Notes: generated from the letters alone by a model not told the origin. DNA of 46,225 nucleotides from Bryobacteraceae bacterium (GCA_030041495.1 JASHNT010000056.1:1-46225); one strand, 5' to 3'. Shown: positions 6,358-14,174, counted from the stretch's first letter. Translations and numbers: made by a program.

Positions 6358-7659
6358 TCACAGAGCCTCCTGCCGCCGCGCGGCCGCGATCTCCTCGAAC
6401 GTACGCCCGTCGGCATCGAGCGTAGCCTTCTTGCCGCTCAGGGATTGCCACCTGGAAACCACGACGTCGACGTACTTCGGATCGAGCTCCAGGCCGTAGC
6501 AGACGCGCTCGGTCAGTTCCGCAGCGGCCAGCGTGGTGCCGGAGCCGAGGAATGGATCGTAGACCAACTCTCCGCGCCGAAGATGGTTCAGGATCGGGCG
6601 CCGCATCAACTCGACGGGCTTCTGGGTTGGATGGTCCCACTTGGTTTCGTCGGAGCCGCCCATTATGAATTTTGGACTGGGCGAATTCCAGATGGTCGAG
6701 TTCTCGCCGGCCTTGCCGTACCACGGCGCGTTCTTTTTCCGCAGATACCAGCAAGGCTCGTGCTGATACCAATAGTGCGTTCGGGTAAGGACCGTACGTC
6801 CCTTATTCCAAACTATTTGCTGTGGGTAAAGGAAGCCGATGCGAAGAAGTCCGTTGAGCACCTCGGTTGTGTGCACGGACGCGTGCCAGCAATACACCAC
6901 CTCGAGGCTTGGCACCAGCGCGAAGGCCTCGGACCAGTCGGCGCGCGTATCGCCCGAAATCGTGGTCTCCGTGTGTCCGGCCGTGCGCTTCTTCATGTAG
7001 CTTGGCTCCGCTGGACCGTGACCGTTCAGGCCGGCGCGGTCGCGCCACTCGCTGTCGAGCTCTATCCCGTACGGAGGGTCAGTGACCATGAGCCGCGGCT
7101 TGCGATCGCCGAGCAGCCTGGCAACGGCTTCTGCGCTGGTGGCGTCCCCGCACAGGATCCGGTGCTTGCCGCAGAGCCACAGGTCACCGAGTCGCGACAC
7201 CGGATTCTGTGGCAACGGCGGCGCAGCGTTGGCCCGCTCCTCGTCGTCGAGCGCGAGCAGGTCGTCGATTTCACCGGGATCGAAGCCACTTAGGCTGAGA
7301 TCATAATCCGCGGCCTGCAGGTCCTGGAGTTCCAGCGCAAGCAACTCCTCGTCGAAGTCGGCCCAGGTCGCCGAGCGGTTCACCAGCAGCCGGAACGCCT
7401 TCACCTGCGCTGGCGTCCATTCATCGCAGAGCAGCACCGGGATTTCAGCGATGCCGAGCTTGTGCGCGGCTTTGAGACGCAAATGCCCGTCGACAACTTC
7501 CCCGTCGCTGCGCGCCAGCACCGGAATCTTGAATCCGAACTCGCGGATCGAGCCGCACATCCGATCGACCGCGACGTTGTTCTTCCTCGGGTTGCGCGGA
7601 TACGGGATAAGCTTGTCGATCGGCCAGATTTCGATTTTGGCTACAGCCGGAGCCGTCAT
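6358..7659 (-). CDS. ParB-domain/DNA methyltransferase fusion (phage type)
   Basis: 433 residues from the ATG at 7659 (behind GAGGG); a GTG/ATG-poor extension upstream is unlikely. Residues 1-110 form a ParB/Srx-like domain (WPIDKLIPYPRNPRKN, GEVVDGHLRLKAAHKLG at 53-69). Residues 165-410 are an amino-methyltransferase: target motif DPPY at 194-197 precedes the AdoMet motif DPFLGSGTT at 368-376, the order of beta-class N4-cytosine/N6-adenine enzymes, with HPTQKPVEL at 343-351. Such fusions are typical of prophages and integrative elements, where they modify DNA without a partner nuclease. No restriction gene is visible here. Confidence 0.9.
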   Translation of the reverse strand: MTAPAVAKIEIWPIDKLIPYPRNPRKNNVAVDRMCGSIREFGFKIPVLARSDGEVVDGHLRLKAAHKLGIAEIPVLLCDEWTPAQVKAFRLLVNRSATWADFDEELLALELQDLQAADYDLSLSGFDPGEIDDLLALDDEERANAAPPLPQNPVSRLGDLWLCGKHRILCGDATSAEAVARLLGDRKPRLMVTDPPYGIELDSEWRDRAGLNGHGPAEPSYMKKRTAGHTETTISGDTRADWSEAFALVPSLEVVYCWHASVHTTEVLNGLLRIGFLYPQQIVWNKGRTVLTRTHYWYQHEPCWYLRKKNAPWYGKAGENSTIWNSPSPKFIMGGSDETKWDHPTQKPVELMRRPILNHLRRGELVYDPFLGSGTTLAAAELTERVCYGLELDPKYVDVVVSRWQSLSGKKATLDADGRTFEEIAAARRQEAL

Positions 7660-7739
7660 GATCCCTCGATAACAATTCGCGCGTTCAGTCGTCAACAGAC
7701 GATCAAACGGTGCGGACAGGATCAGGCGACTCGCTCGAA

Positions 7740-8699
7740 TCAGCCTTGCTCAAGGATTGTCATTCTGATCCTGGTGTAGAGCCGCTCCTTCAATTCATTG
7801 GGAGTTTGCCATGCAATGTGGTTCTTGTGGCTCGTGTCAAAATGAAGCTTCGGAATCTCGTCCGTCCTGCAGCACCAAACGACGGGACGGCCAAGTCCCA
7901 TTGCAAATCCTGCCTCGTAATAGACGCCGGGCCTCTGTCCCGTAAAGTCGGCCACCAGGAACTGACAATTTCGGATCTCTGCGATGATTTCATCAGGAAT
8001 TTCGTTGTTATGCTCCTTCCGATCAATCCGAATCGCCTTGAAGCCGGCCATCGAAACGGCCGGCTCGATACCCTGGTCGTAGGCGGCACGAGTCTCGTCT
8101 GAGAACCACATAGCCACGAAGCACCGCCCGGGAATGCCCCCAGGCCGCGGAAGCGGCTGGACCCGATTCCATCCCTCCATTGAAAGTGTGACTTCGGCGG
8201 TGTCCGGGCCGGCGGCGGTTTGGAAAACGAGTTCCTGGTTTTTTAGCCACTCTAGGTACCAGACGAACTCTTCTTTGCTGTAGCAATCGATCAGGGTGAA
8301 GTCGTTCGTTAGCGAGAAACGTGCTCCTCTGTTTGGCCTCCCAGACTTTTTTGCAACTTCCCGAAGCAAACGCTCCTGATTGTCAGATACCCGAGTACGC
8401 ATATGAGGATCGGCAAATTCCTCGGCCTCGCCTCCCTTTGTTACCCGGAGTGGCTCGCCAGCCTCGGTTGCCTGACGTGCTGCGCAAGAAAGGGCGCGTC
8501 TAAGTTCGGGTGCCCAACCAAAGCTTGCGGCCATGACCTCCGTTCCTCTCAATTCGTATTGCCCGCATTGGGGACACTCGATCAGCAACCCATCAAACAC
8601 GCCGCTGTTTTTCATCTTCACGCCATCTGCCTTTGGACGCTTACAGATTGGGCAATCATCCGGGGCTGTGAAGTTCGGGGAGTATGAATCAATCACCAT
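7740..8699 (-). CDS. Zinc-ribbon, winged-helix and deoxyribosyltransferase-like protein
   Basis: 319 residues from the ATG at 8699, preceded by AGGAAGG. Residues 16-45 hold a zinc ribbon (CPIC at 16-19, CPQC at 42-45). Residues 105-180 look like a winged helix (NQERLLREVAKKSG, VTLSMEGWNRV). Residues 190-275 match the nucleoside 2-deoxyribosyltransferase-like fold, related in shape to TIR: GRCFVAMWFSDETRAAYDQG, a helix with DEIIAEIRNCQFLVADFTG, then GVYYEAGFAMGLGRPVV. D251 and the probable catalytic E262 are present. Proteins with this C-terminal domain are often found in defence islands. It lies 80 bases upstream of the methyltransferase on the same strand. A nucleotide- or NAD-cleaving effector is inference. 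Confidence 0.7.
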   Translation of the reverse strand: MVIDSYSPNFTAPDDCPICKRPKADGVKMKNSGVFDGLLIECPQCGQYELRGTEVMAASFGWAPELRRALSCAARQATEAGEPLRVTKGGEAEEFADPHMRTRVSDNQERLLREVAKKSGRPNRGARFSLTNDFTLIDCYSKEEFVWYLEWLKNQELVFQTAAGPDTAEVTLSMEGWNRVQPLPRPGGIPGRCFVAMWFSDETRAAYDQGIEPAVSMAGFKAIRIDRKEHNNEIPDEIIAEIRNCQFLVADFTGQRPGVYYEAGFAMGLGRPVVWCCRTDEIPKLHFDTSHKNHIAWQTPNELKERLYTRIRMTILEQG

Positions 8700-9059
8700 A
8701 GTGCCTTCCTGAGGTTCGGGCCGTTTTCGATTGTACAATTCAGCCGCCTCGAGCGAAGCCAAGCTGGGCGGTTCGTAGCTCCTCGAAGGTCTCGCGCCCA
8801 GCCTTTTGTCGGGTGATTTGTCGGGTTCTCTGTCGGGTTTTGGGACCTACCCGACAGGGGTTGAACTAGCGGGTTCAATGGGTTGAACGCGATTTGTCGG
8901 GTTTGTCGGGTTCTTATAGGAGGAGAGAGCCCTGGAGGATTCGACAGCAGAAATTCAGCGCTCGTGGCCGGGCGGCGTCGGCGTCCATTCTGGACTCCGC
9001 GGTGGACTCCAGCAAGAGGTCTCGCGGTGAAGTGGGGTCTGTAAGTGTTTGAGGGGTTT
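8700..9059. other. Non-coding gap with short repeats beside tRNA-Pro
   Basis: About 360 bases separate the zinc-ribbon gene from the tRNA. I see no convincing gene; short frames here either cross the repeats (giving NPT repeats) or are shadows of the tRNA. It contains five direct copies and one inverted copy of TGTCGGGT (see repeat) and an AGGAGG at 8919-8924 with no coding frame behind it. No integrase or excisionase is visible. Confidence 0.6.
8808..8911 (+). repeat. Iteron-like TGTCGGGT repeats
   Basis: TGTCGGGT occurs at 8808-8815, 8819-8826, 8831-8838, 8895-8902 and 8904-8911, and inverted as ACCCGACA at 8849-8856. The first three are spaced 11 and 12 bases apart, about one helical turn; the last two 9 bases. 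GGGTTCAA/GGTTGAA half-repeats lie between. Such spacing suggests a protein-binding array (recombination-accessory or replication type), but no cognate protein is identified. Confidence 0.7.
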
Positions 9060-9137
9060 TGGTCGGGCCGCCGAGATTTGAACTCGGGACCTCTTGCACC
9101 CCAAGCAAGCGCGCTAGCCAGGCTGCGCCACGGCCCG
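9060..9137 (-). tRNA. tRNA-Pro (anticodon GGG)
   Basis: Acceptor stem CGGGCCG/CGGCCCG (7 perfect pairs), D arm GCGCAGCCTGGCTAGCGC, anticodon stem-loop CTTGC-TTGGGGT-GCAAG with anticodon GGG, and T arm CCGAG-TTCAAAT-CTCGG. Discriminator A is followed by an encoded CCA (9062-9060). It reads codon CCC. The tRNA's 3' end faces the accessory block, the usual arrangement when an element has used a tRNA 3' end as attachment site, but I saw no second copy of the 3' end on the far side. Confidence 0.95.
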
Positions 9138-9209
9138 AACTTTAGTAGTTTACCGCACTCCTGGCGGCATTCCCAGTCCGCGGCATCGGGAAGAGCGCAT
9201 AATAACAGG

Positions 9210-9551
9210 GTGCGGAAGTTCCCAGCGACCTACCGGCGGGTTCTGTTGCGCCGCAAATTCTTCGACGCGGATTTCTACCGGCGCCGTTATCCGGATGTGG
9301 TCGCGGCACGCATGTGGCCGTTTGTCCACTATCTGCTGCATGGAGCCGCCGAAGGGCGAAAGCCCGCGCCCTGGTTTGATCCCGACTATTATCTGGCTCG
9401 CTCCGCGGGGGCGCGCCGTCGCGGCGGCGATCCGTTTCTGGATTACCTCCAGTATGGGCGCAGGGAAGGCGCGAGCTCGCATCCGCTTCAAGACGGGCGC
9501 GCGGTTTCGGGCCCCGCTTCGGAAGGCTCGCTTTTCGGATGCGGCTCGTAA
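9210..9551 (+). CDS. Small repeat-domain protein before the sulfotransferase
   Basis: 113 residues from GTG (9210). An open frame further upstream is only tRNA shadow, so a start after the tRNA is required. Two copies of a glycan-enzyme-associated repeat are visible: FDADFYRRRYPDVVAA with FVHYLLHGAAEGRKPAPW, and FDPDYYLARSAGA with FLDYLQYGRREGASSHPL. The repeat normally sits at the N-terminus of glycosyltransferases or sulfotransferases that act on surface polysaccharide. Here it is a separate gene overlapping the sulfotransferase start by 13 bases. Confidence 0.7.
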   Translation: MRKFPATYRRVLLRRKFFDADFYRRRYPDVVAARMWPFVHYLLHGAAEGRKPAPWFDPDYYLARSAGARRRGGDPFLDYLQYGRREGASSHPLQDGRAVSGPASEGSLFGCGS

Positions 9552-10282
9552 TCCTGCACTATCACTTCCTGAAGAACGCGGGCATGAGCCTGGAGAGTAT
9601 CCTCCACCGCAGCTTCGGCTCACGCTTCGCTTCCATCGATACGCCGGTGCGCGACGGCCACATCAGCGCGGAGGCTCTGCTTACGTATCTGCGCGACAAT
9701 CCCCTGGTCGAGGCGGTCTCCAGCCACCAGTTTCGTTACCCGGTTCCGTGCGTGCCGGGATTTCTGTTCTTTGACGTGTGTTTCCTGCGCGAGCCGCTGG
9801 ACCGTATCCGCTCCATGTACGATTACTTTCGCGAGAAGCCGGCCGCGGGCGATGCGGTGAGCGATTTCGCCAACGCTCTCTCTCCCGGCGGATTTGTGGC
9901 GAAGTTGATTGAGGAGATGCCGTGGTACATCCACGATGCGCAGGTGAATCTGCTCGCCAACGGCATCGCCAACGATATCCCTGAGCCGGGCGATTTCGAT
10001 CGCGCCGTGGCCAAGATGCTGCGAACTTCGTTCCTCGGAGTGGTCGACCGGTTTCAGGAGAGCCTGGCCGCGGGAGAGCATTTTCTCCAGCCGGTTTTCC
10101 CCACGCTCGATTGCACGGCGGAGATGGAAAATGTTTCGGCGGCGCAGGCAAGTTCGTTGAAGGGAGCGTGCGAGCCGGCGGTTTACGCGGAGCTTACGCG
10201 TATTACGGCCGGCGACCAAAGGCTGGTGGAGCTGGCGCGCGCGGAAGTGGACCGGCGGTTCAAGCGAGCGACATCATTTTAA
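9539..10282 (+). CDS. Sulfotransferase-family protein
   Basis: 247 residues. The N-terminal strand-loop-helix MRLVILHYHFLKNAGMSLES is the PAPS-binding loop type (equivalent of FHIPKTGGTSL), and FFDVCFLREPLDRIRSMYDY (about 79-98) corresponds to the 3'-phosphosulfate segment with conserved Arg. It probably transfers sulfate from PAPS to a surface glycan; the acceptor is unknown. Translation is coupled to the preceding gene (13-base overlap). Its stop overlaps the stop of the convergent gene at 10274-10537. Confidence 0.75.
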   Translation: MRLVILHYHFLKNAGMSLESILHRSFGSRFASIDTPVRDGHISAEALLTYLRDNPLVEAVSSHQFRYPVPCVPGFLFFDVCFLREPLDRIRSMYDYFREKPAAGDAVSDFANALSPGGFVAKLIEEMPWYIHDAQVNLLANGIANDIPEPGDFDRAVAKMLRTSFLGVVDRFQESLAAGEHFLQPVFPTLDCTAEMENVSAAQASSLKGACEPAVYAELTRITAGDQRLVELARAEVDRRFKRATSF

Positions 10283-10537
10283 TTCAAGCCGCGCATTAAT
10301 CTGAGCGCGAAGCTGATCGTAACCCACCGCTTGTAAGAAGCCATGGCGTTCCGGATGCGCGAAGAAACGCATGCGGTCGAATTCGTCCGGCCACACGGCC
10401 ACCAGCTCGCCTTCAAAGCCGGCACCAGCCGAGGCGCGCTCCAGCGCAGCGTAATCGGCCGCCGTAGCGGGGTGGGCAAGAAAGACGACCACTAGTTTCA
10501 GGTCGCCGATCTCGAGCCGCGCGGCTTCGAGGATCAT
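10274..10537 (-). CDS. Small conserved-looking hypothetical protein
   Basis: 87 residues from the ATG at 10537 (ATG at 10603 is possible but would reach into the divergent peptidase gene). The sequence alternates strand and helix (IGDLKLVVVFLAHPATAADY, FEGELVAVWPDEFDRMRFFA, HPERHGFLQAVGYDQLRAQI) and looks like a compact alpha/beta fold, with no signal peptide. I do not recognise the family. It is divergent from the M28 peptidase gene, with a 26-base gap. Confidence 0.6.
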   Translation of the reverse strand: MILEAARLEIGDLKLVVVFLAHPATAADYAALERASAGAGFEGELVAVWPDEFDRMRFFAHPERHGFLQAVGYDQLRAQINARLELK

Positions 10538-10563
10538 GCGCTCGATTATGACAGGATGGGAAC

Positions 10564-12195
10564 ATGCGGCGTGTGCTATTTCTGGTTGCGATGACCGTAT
10601 CACCGCTCTCTCAAAACATGTCCGCTCAGATGACCGGGATCTCCGGCGACCGCATGCGTGCGCACGTCAAATTCCTTTCGAGTGACCTGCTGGAGGGCCG
10701 CGGGGTGGGCGCTCGCGGCGGCGAGCTGGCCAGCGAATACATGGCCACGCAGTTCGCCTTGATCGGCGCGAAGCCTTTCGGGGACGCGGGGACATATTTC
10801 CAGCAAGTCTCGCTGGTCGGCGTTGAGCCGCAGCCAACGACGCAACTCGCGATGGTTCCGGCCAGCGGCACGCCGGTTTCGTTCAAGTATCTCGATGAGT
10901 TCATCGGCGTGACGCTGCAACAGAAAACGGATGCGGCTTTCGATGCGTCGGCGGTGTTCGTTGGCCACGGCATCACCGCGCCGGAGTATCAATGGGACGA
11001 CTACGCAGGCGTGGACGTGCGCGGCAAAGTGGTGGTGATGTTCACCAATGAGCCGCCTTCGGACGATCCGAATTTCTTCACCGGCCGTGCGCTGACGTAT
11101 TACGGCCGCTGGACCTATAAATATGAGGAAGCCGCGCGGCGGGGCGCCATTGCCGCCATCATCATTCACACGACTCCGACGGCTAGCTACGGCTGGGACG
11201 TGGTGCGCGCTTCGTGGGGCCGCGAGGATCAAGAAGTGAGGCTGGCGCCGGGCGAATACGACTTGGCTTTCGCGGGATGGGTGACTACGGACGCGGGGCA
11301 AAAGATCGCCGCGAGCATCGGCATGACCGTGGACCAGTTGCTGAAGGCTGCCGACACGCGCGGATTTAAGGCCATCGAACTGCCGGTTCACTTCCGTGGC
11401 CGCGCTCCGGCGAAGATCCGCGAGATTCACACCCGCAACGTGGTGGCGATGATCGAGGGCAGCGATCCGCAATTGAAATCCGAAGCCGTGGTGTTCAACG
11501 CGCATTGGGATCACCTTGGTATTGGCGATCCGGTGGACGGCGACTCGATCTATCACGGCGCCGTGGATAACGCGACCGGATGCGCCATGCTGCTGGAGAT
11601 CGCGCGGGCGTGGGAGGCGCTGCCGGAAAAGCCGCGGCGCTCGGCGATTTTTTTGGCGGCGACTTCGGAGGAGGCGGGATTGCTCGGCTCGCGGTACTTC
11701 GGCGAACATCCGCCGATTGCGGCCGGCAAGATCGCACTGGCGATCAATTACGATGGATTTCAACCGTGGGGGCGAACCAGTGATGTAGTGGTGAACGGCT
11801 CGGAACGCACGACGATTTTTCCGATTGTTCAAGAAGCCGCGAAGCGATTTCAACTGACCATCGCGCCCGATCCGCGGCCGGAAGCCGGGTTGTACTATCG
11901 CTCCGATCATTTTTCTTTCGCGCGCGTCGGCATTCCTGCGTTTTCGATTGAGGAGGGGCGCACTTTGCTGGGCAAACCTCCCGGGACGGGCGAGAAATTA
12001 TACGAGGATTACAACGATCATCGCTACCATCAACCCTCCGACAAGTATTCCGATGACTGGGATTTTTCGGGCATGGAGGAATACTGCCGCTTCGGGATGA
12101 CCATCGCGATCGACGTGGCCAACTCGCCCAAATTGCCCACTTGGCGAGCGGGAGACGAGTTTCTGCCGATGCGGGAGAAGGCCGGAGTGAAGTAA
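10564..12195 (+). CDS. Secreted M28-family zinc peptidase with PA domain
   Basis: 543 residues with signal peptide (MRRVLFLVAMTVSPL..., cleavage near MSAQ). Residues about 125-290 form a PA-type insert (VFVGHGITAPEYQWDDYAGV, DVRGKVVVMF). The catalytic M28 core follows: NAHWDHLG (H314, D316, H317), GAVDNATG with bridging D335, SEEAGLLGSRYF (E369/E370), and a final zinc histidine in YRSDHFSFARVG. It probably acts as a periplasmic or extracellular di-zinc aminopeptidase. The length matches acidobacterial M28 proteins. The gene is monocistronic. Confidence 0.9.
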   Translation: MRRVLFLVAMTVSPLSQNMSAQMTGISGDRMRAHVKFLSSDLLEGRGVGARGGELASEYMATQFALIGAKPFGDAGTYFQQVSLVGVEPQPTTQLAMVPASGTPVSFKYLDEFIGVTLQQKTDAAFDASAVFVGHGITAPEYQWDDYAGVDVRGKVVVMFTNEPPSDDPNFFTGRALTYYGRWTYKYEEAARRGAIAAIIIHTTPTASYGWDVVRASWGREDQEVRLAPGEYDLAFAGWVTTDAGQKIAASIGMTVDQLLKAADTRGFKAIELPVHFRGRAPAKIREIHTRNVVAMIEGSDPQLKSEAVVFNAHWDHLGIGDPVDGDSIYHGAVDNATGCAMLLEIARAWEALPEKPRRSAIFLAATSEEAGLLGSRYFGEHPPIAAGKIALAINYDGFQPWGRTSDVVVNGSERTTIFPIVQEAAKRFQLTIAPDPRPEAGLYYRSDHFSFARVGIPAFSIEEGRTLLGKPPGTGEKLYEDYNDHRYHQPSDKYSDDWDFSGMEEYCRFGMTIAIDVANSPKLPTWRAGDEFLPMREKAGVK

Positions 12196-12219
12196 AGCTA
12201 CGCGGAACGGCCCTACGAA

Positions 12220-12607
12220 TCACCCAGCGGCGATGACGTCGCTCTTGCTGAAGTCGTCGCCCTTGAACAGCAGCGGCTCGCCGGTGGCTTTGGCGAGCGC
12301 GTACGCGAAGCAATCGCCCAAGTTCAATCCGGCCGGATGCCTGCCCCTTCCAAAGTTTTGGTAGGCCTGGCGCGCAATGAGGGCGTGCTCGACGGTAAGA
12401 GGCTCGATCACGATGCCGGCCTGCCGAAAGAACATGTCGCACTGCTGCGGCGCGTATGGCCCCACTCTGCGTTCGAGCACGACGGACAACTCAACGTAGG
12501 TTCCGGCGCTGATGAGGCAGCGGTCTGCTTCTTGTATCAGGCGCGTGAAGCGCTCTCTCGGGCTCGCGGAAGAAGATCGCGGCCAAAGCGGACGTATCCA
12601 GAATCAC
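12220..12607 (-). pseudogene. vapC: vapC PIN-domain toxin, frameshifted
   Basis: Starts at GTG (12607) overlapping the vapB stop as GTGA. The first frame reads ILDTSALAAIFFREPER, with the first PIN aspartate. The frame then breaks within the GAGAGAG run at about 12551-12562, and the rest continues in another frame: RFTRLIQEADRCLISAGTYV, ELSVVLERRVGPY, then GRHPAGLNLGDCFAYALAKA with the later acidic residues, and GEPLLFKGDDF. All PIN catalytic acids survive but in two frames; two lost (or one gained) bases in the GA repeat explain it. An intact protein would be about 129 residues. An assembly error or a phase-variable repeat are alternatives. Confidence 0.85.
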
Positions 12608-12879
12608 TTAGGCAAACCGAATTCGTCGTACAGGTCTTCGGCGTGGTCGGGATACGGCTGCTTGGCATGGGACGCGATGCGATCGGCGATAGCCAGCAAT
12701 TCCTTGACGGAGGCCTTCTTGCGGCGATGCTTCGGCCGTTCGTGCCGCTCGCGGAGAGCCACCGTCACGGCGCGGGCAAGCGTCTCCCCTGTTTCAGCAG
12801 CGATTTCTTCCGCGAGCCGGTGTGCTTCGGGGTCCTTAATATTCAGGCTCACGCGGAGCGGTTTCTTTACCCGTCCCAT
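12604..12879 (-). CDS. vapB: VapB-type antitoxin
   Basis: 91 residues. The N-terminal half RVSLNIKDPEAHRLAEEIAA then ETGETLARAVTVALRERHER is the Rv0623-like/PSK transcription-factor antitoxin pattern (ribbon-helix-helix-like DNA binding). The C-terminal part, ending DHAEDLYDEFGLPK, is the toxin-binding tail. The stop overlaps the vapC start by 4 bases (GTGA), the standard vapBC arrangement. Because the toxin is frameshifted, this may be an orphan antitoxin. Confidence 0.85.
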   Translation of the reverse strand: MGRVKKPLRVSLNIKDPEAHRLAEEIAAETGETLARAVTVALRERHERPKHRRKKASVKELLAIADRIASHAKQPYPDHAEDLYDEFGLPK

Positions 12880-12966
12880 TGTGTCTTTACCGTAGCACGG
12901 CCTGAGAAGCGGGAAAAGCGAAGGCTACGAAGTGGATAGGGAGATGCTTTCGGTGTCCAATTAATC

Positions 12967-14049
12967 ATGCACGATTTTTGGAAAGCTCGCGATGCGGACA
13001 CACCCAAACTGACGACCGCGATTCTCCTTCTCTGCACTGCTGCAGGCACCGGCTACATGTTTTGGACACCTTTGGGGGGCGTCTTTCGGTCCAATTGGGG
13101 TCCGCCGGTTGCGGTTGCTGTGGAGATGAGTCCATTCGTCTTCTTATCCGCCTCTGCCCTGGTCTTCTTTAGGCCTCGATTGGGGTTTACGTTGGGGCTG
13201 ATTGCTGGTGTGATCGCTCTGCCGTGGCTTTTGCAAACCGAGTTCTCGTCCGCCGGCTGGAACTCCTGGGTGCTTTTGAATTATGAAAGCCCGCTGCCGA
13301 CACCCTCCGACGTTGAAGGGTTTCTGGCACTGACGAAGCTGAAAATCCTGTCCGTGACGCTGATTGTGGTAGCGGTCACCTCCTGTTCGCTTCGTCTGCT
13401 GCCGGCTCAATGGTCTTTGTCCCCTTTGTGCCGCGGCACGTGGCCCGCCTTCGCGGCCGGCTTCCTGGTGCTGGCGCCGTGGTTTGGTTACTGTGCGATG
13501 CCCTACAGTGTCCCTGCCTTCGACCACCCTCTGAGCCAGGAGTTCCGGATTCTGCACGTCGAAAAGCGCGGGCCCCGCTTCCACGAAGCCACCATCAGCG
13601 AGGACAGAAATGGGAGGGCCTGGATCGAGCGGGCTGAACGGCGCCTGTTTCAATATCGCTTTGAGGAACGGATTGCGATCACCTCCCTCGCGGAATATTC
13701 GCCCGTTACTATAGAGCGGGCTCGCGCTTTCGTTCAGTCGCCTGCGCTCTGGAAGTTGCGAACACCGTCTGCGCAACGATTGCGCTCGTGGAACGCAGAT
13801 GGCTGGTACGTTGTGCTGAAAGACTCCAGAATCCTCGCGTTCACGACTGAGTACGGAACGGCTCCCCCCGAGGAGGTCACCAAACTTTTTTATGAGATTG
13901 AAAGCCTTCCGTTCAGACACGACAGCCGGTTAGCCGTTCGAGACGTCTGCCTGGGATTCTGCTACGACCCGCTCGCCGCGCTGCGGTTTGCGGTTTTGCC
14001 GCAGCGGAAAAGGCTGCTCAGTCTTCGTGGAGCGGGAGGGCGGGAGTAA
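12967..14049 (+). CDS. Hypothetical integral membrane protein
   Basis: 360 residues. About five membrane segments lie in the first half (roughly 15-32, 48-68, 72-90, 127-146, 160-177). A soluble C-terminal half of mixed alpha/beta character follows (ERRLFQYRFEERIAITSLAE, WNADGWYVVLKDSRILAFTT). No catalytic motif is recognised. The gene is monocistronic, divergent from vapB, with a 191-base gap before mraZ. It is not a recognisable cell-division gene and probably not part of the dcw operon. Confidence 0.7.
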   Translation: MHDFWKARDADTPKLTTAILLLCTAAGTGYMFWTPLGGVFRSNWGPPVAVAVEMSPFVFLSASALVFFRPRLGFTLGLIAGVIALPWLLQTEFSSAGWNSWVLLNYESPLPTPSDVEGFLALTKLKILSVTLIVVAVTSCSLRLLPAQWSLSPLCRGTWPAFAAGFLVLAPWFGYCAMPYSVPAFDHPLSQEFRILHVEKRGPRFHEATISEDRNGRAWIERAERRLFQYRFEERIAITSLAEYSPVTIERARAFVQSPALWKLRTPSAQRLRSWNADGWYVVLKDSRILAFTTEYGTAPPEEVTKLFYEIESLPFRHDSRLAVRDVCLGFCYDPLAALRFAVLPQRKRLLSLRGAGGRE

Positions 14050-14174
14050 CAGCGCCCTTCTGTATCTTGCCCTCCGTGTGCCACCCGCCGGACTCCGCAG
14101 TACGGATCGAGAAACGTGACAGGAAGGCTGCTGGCGAACAAAAAGAGAATAAAAGAGTTGCCCTAAAATTCTGC

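Noticed and set aside
8914-9108. Minus-strand frame with LGVQEVPSSNLGGPT across the tRNA
   Set aside because: This is the well-known translated shadow of a tRNA 3' half, not a protein.
14035-14072. Possible hairpin AGGGCG/CGCCCT after the membrane-protein gene as terminator
   Set aside because: Only a 6-bp stem and no T run; not convincing.
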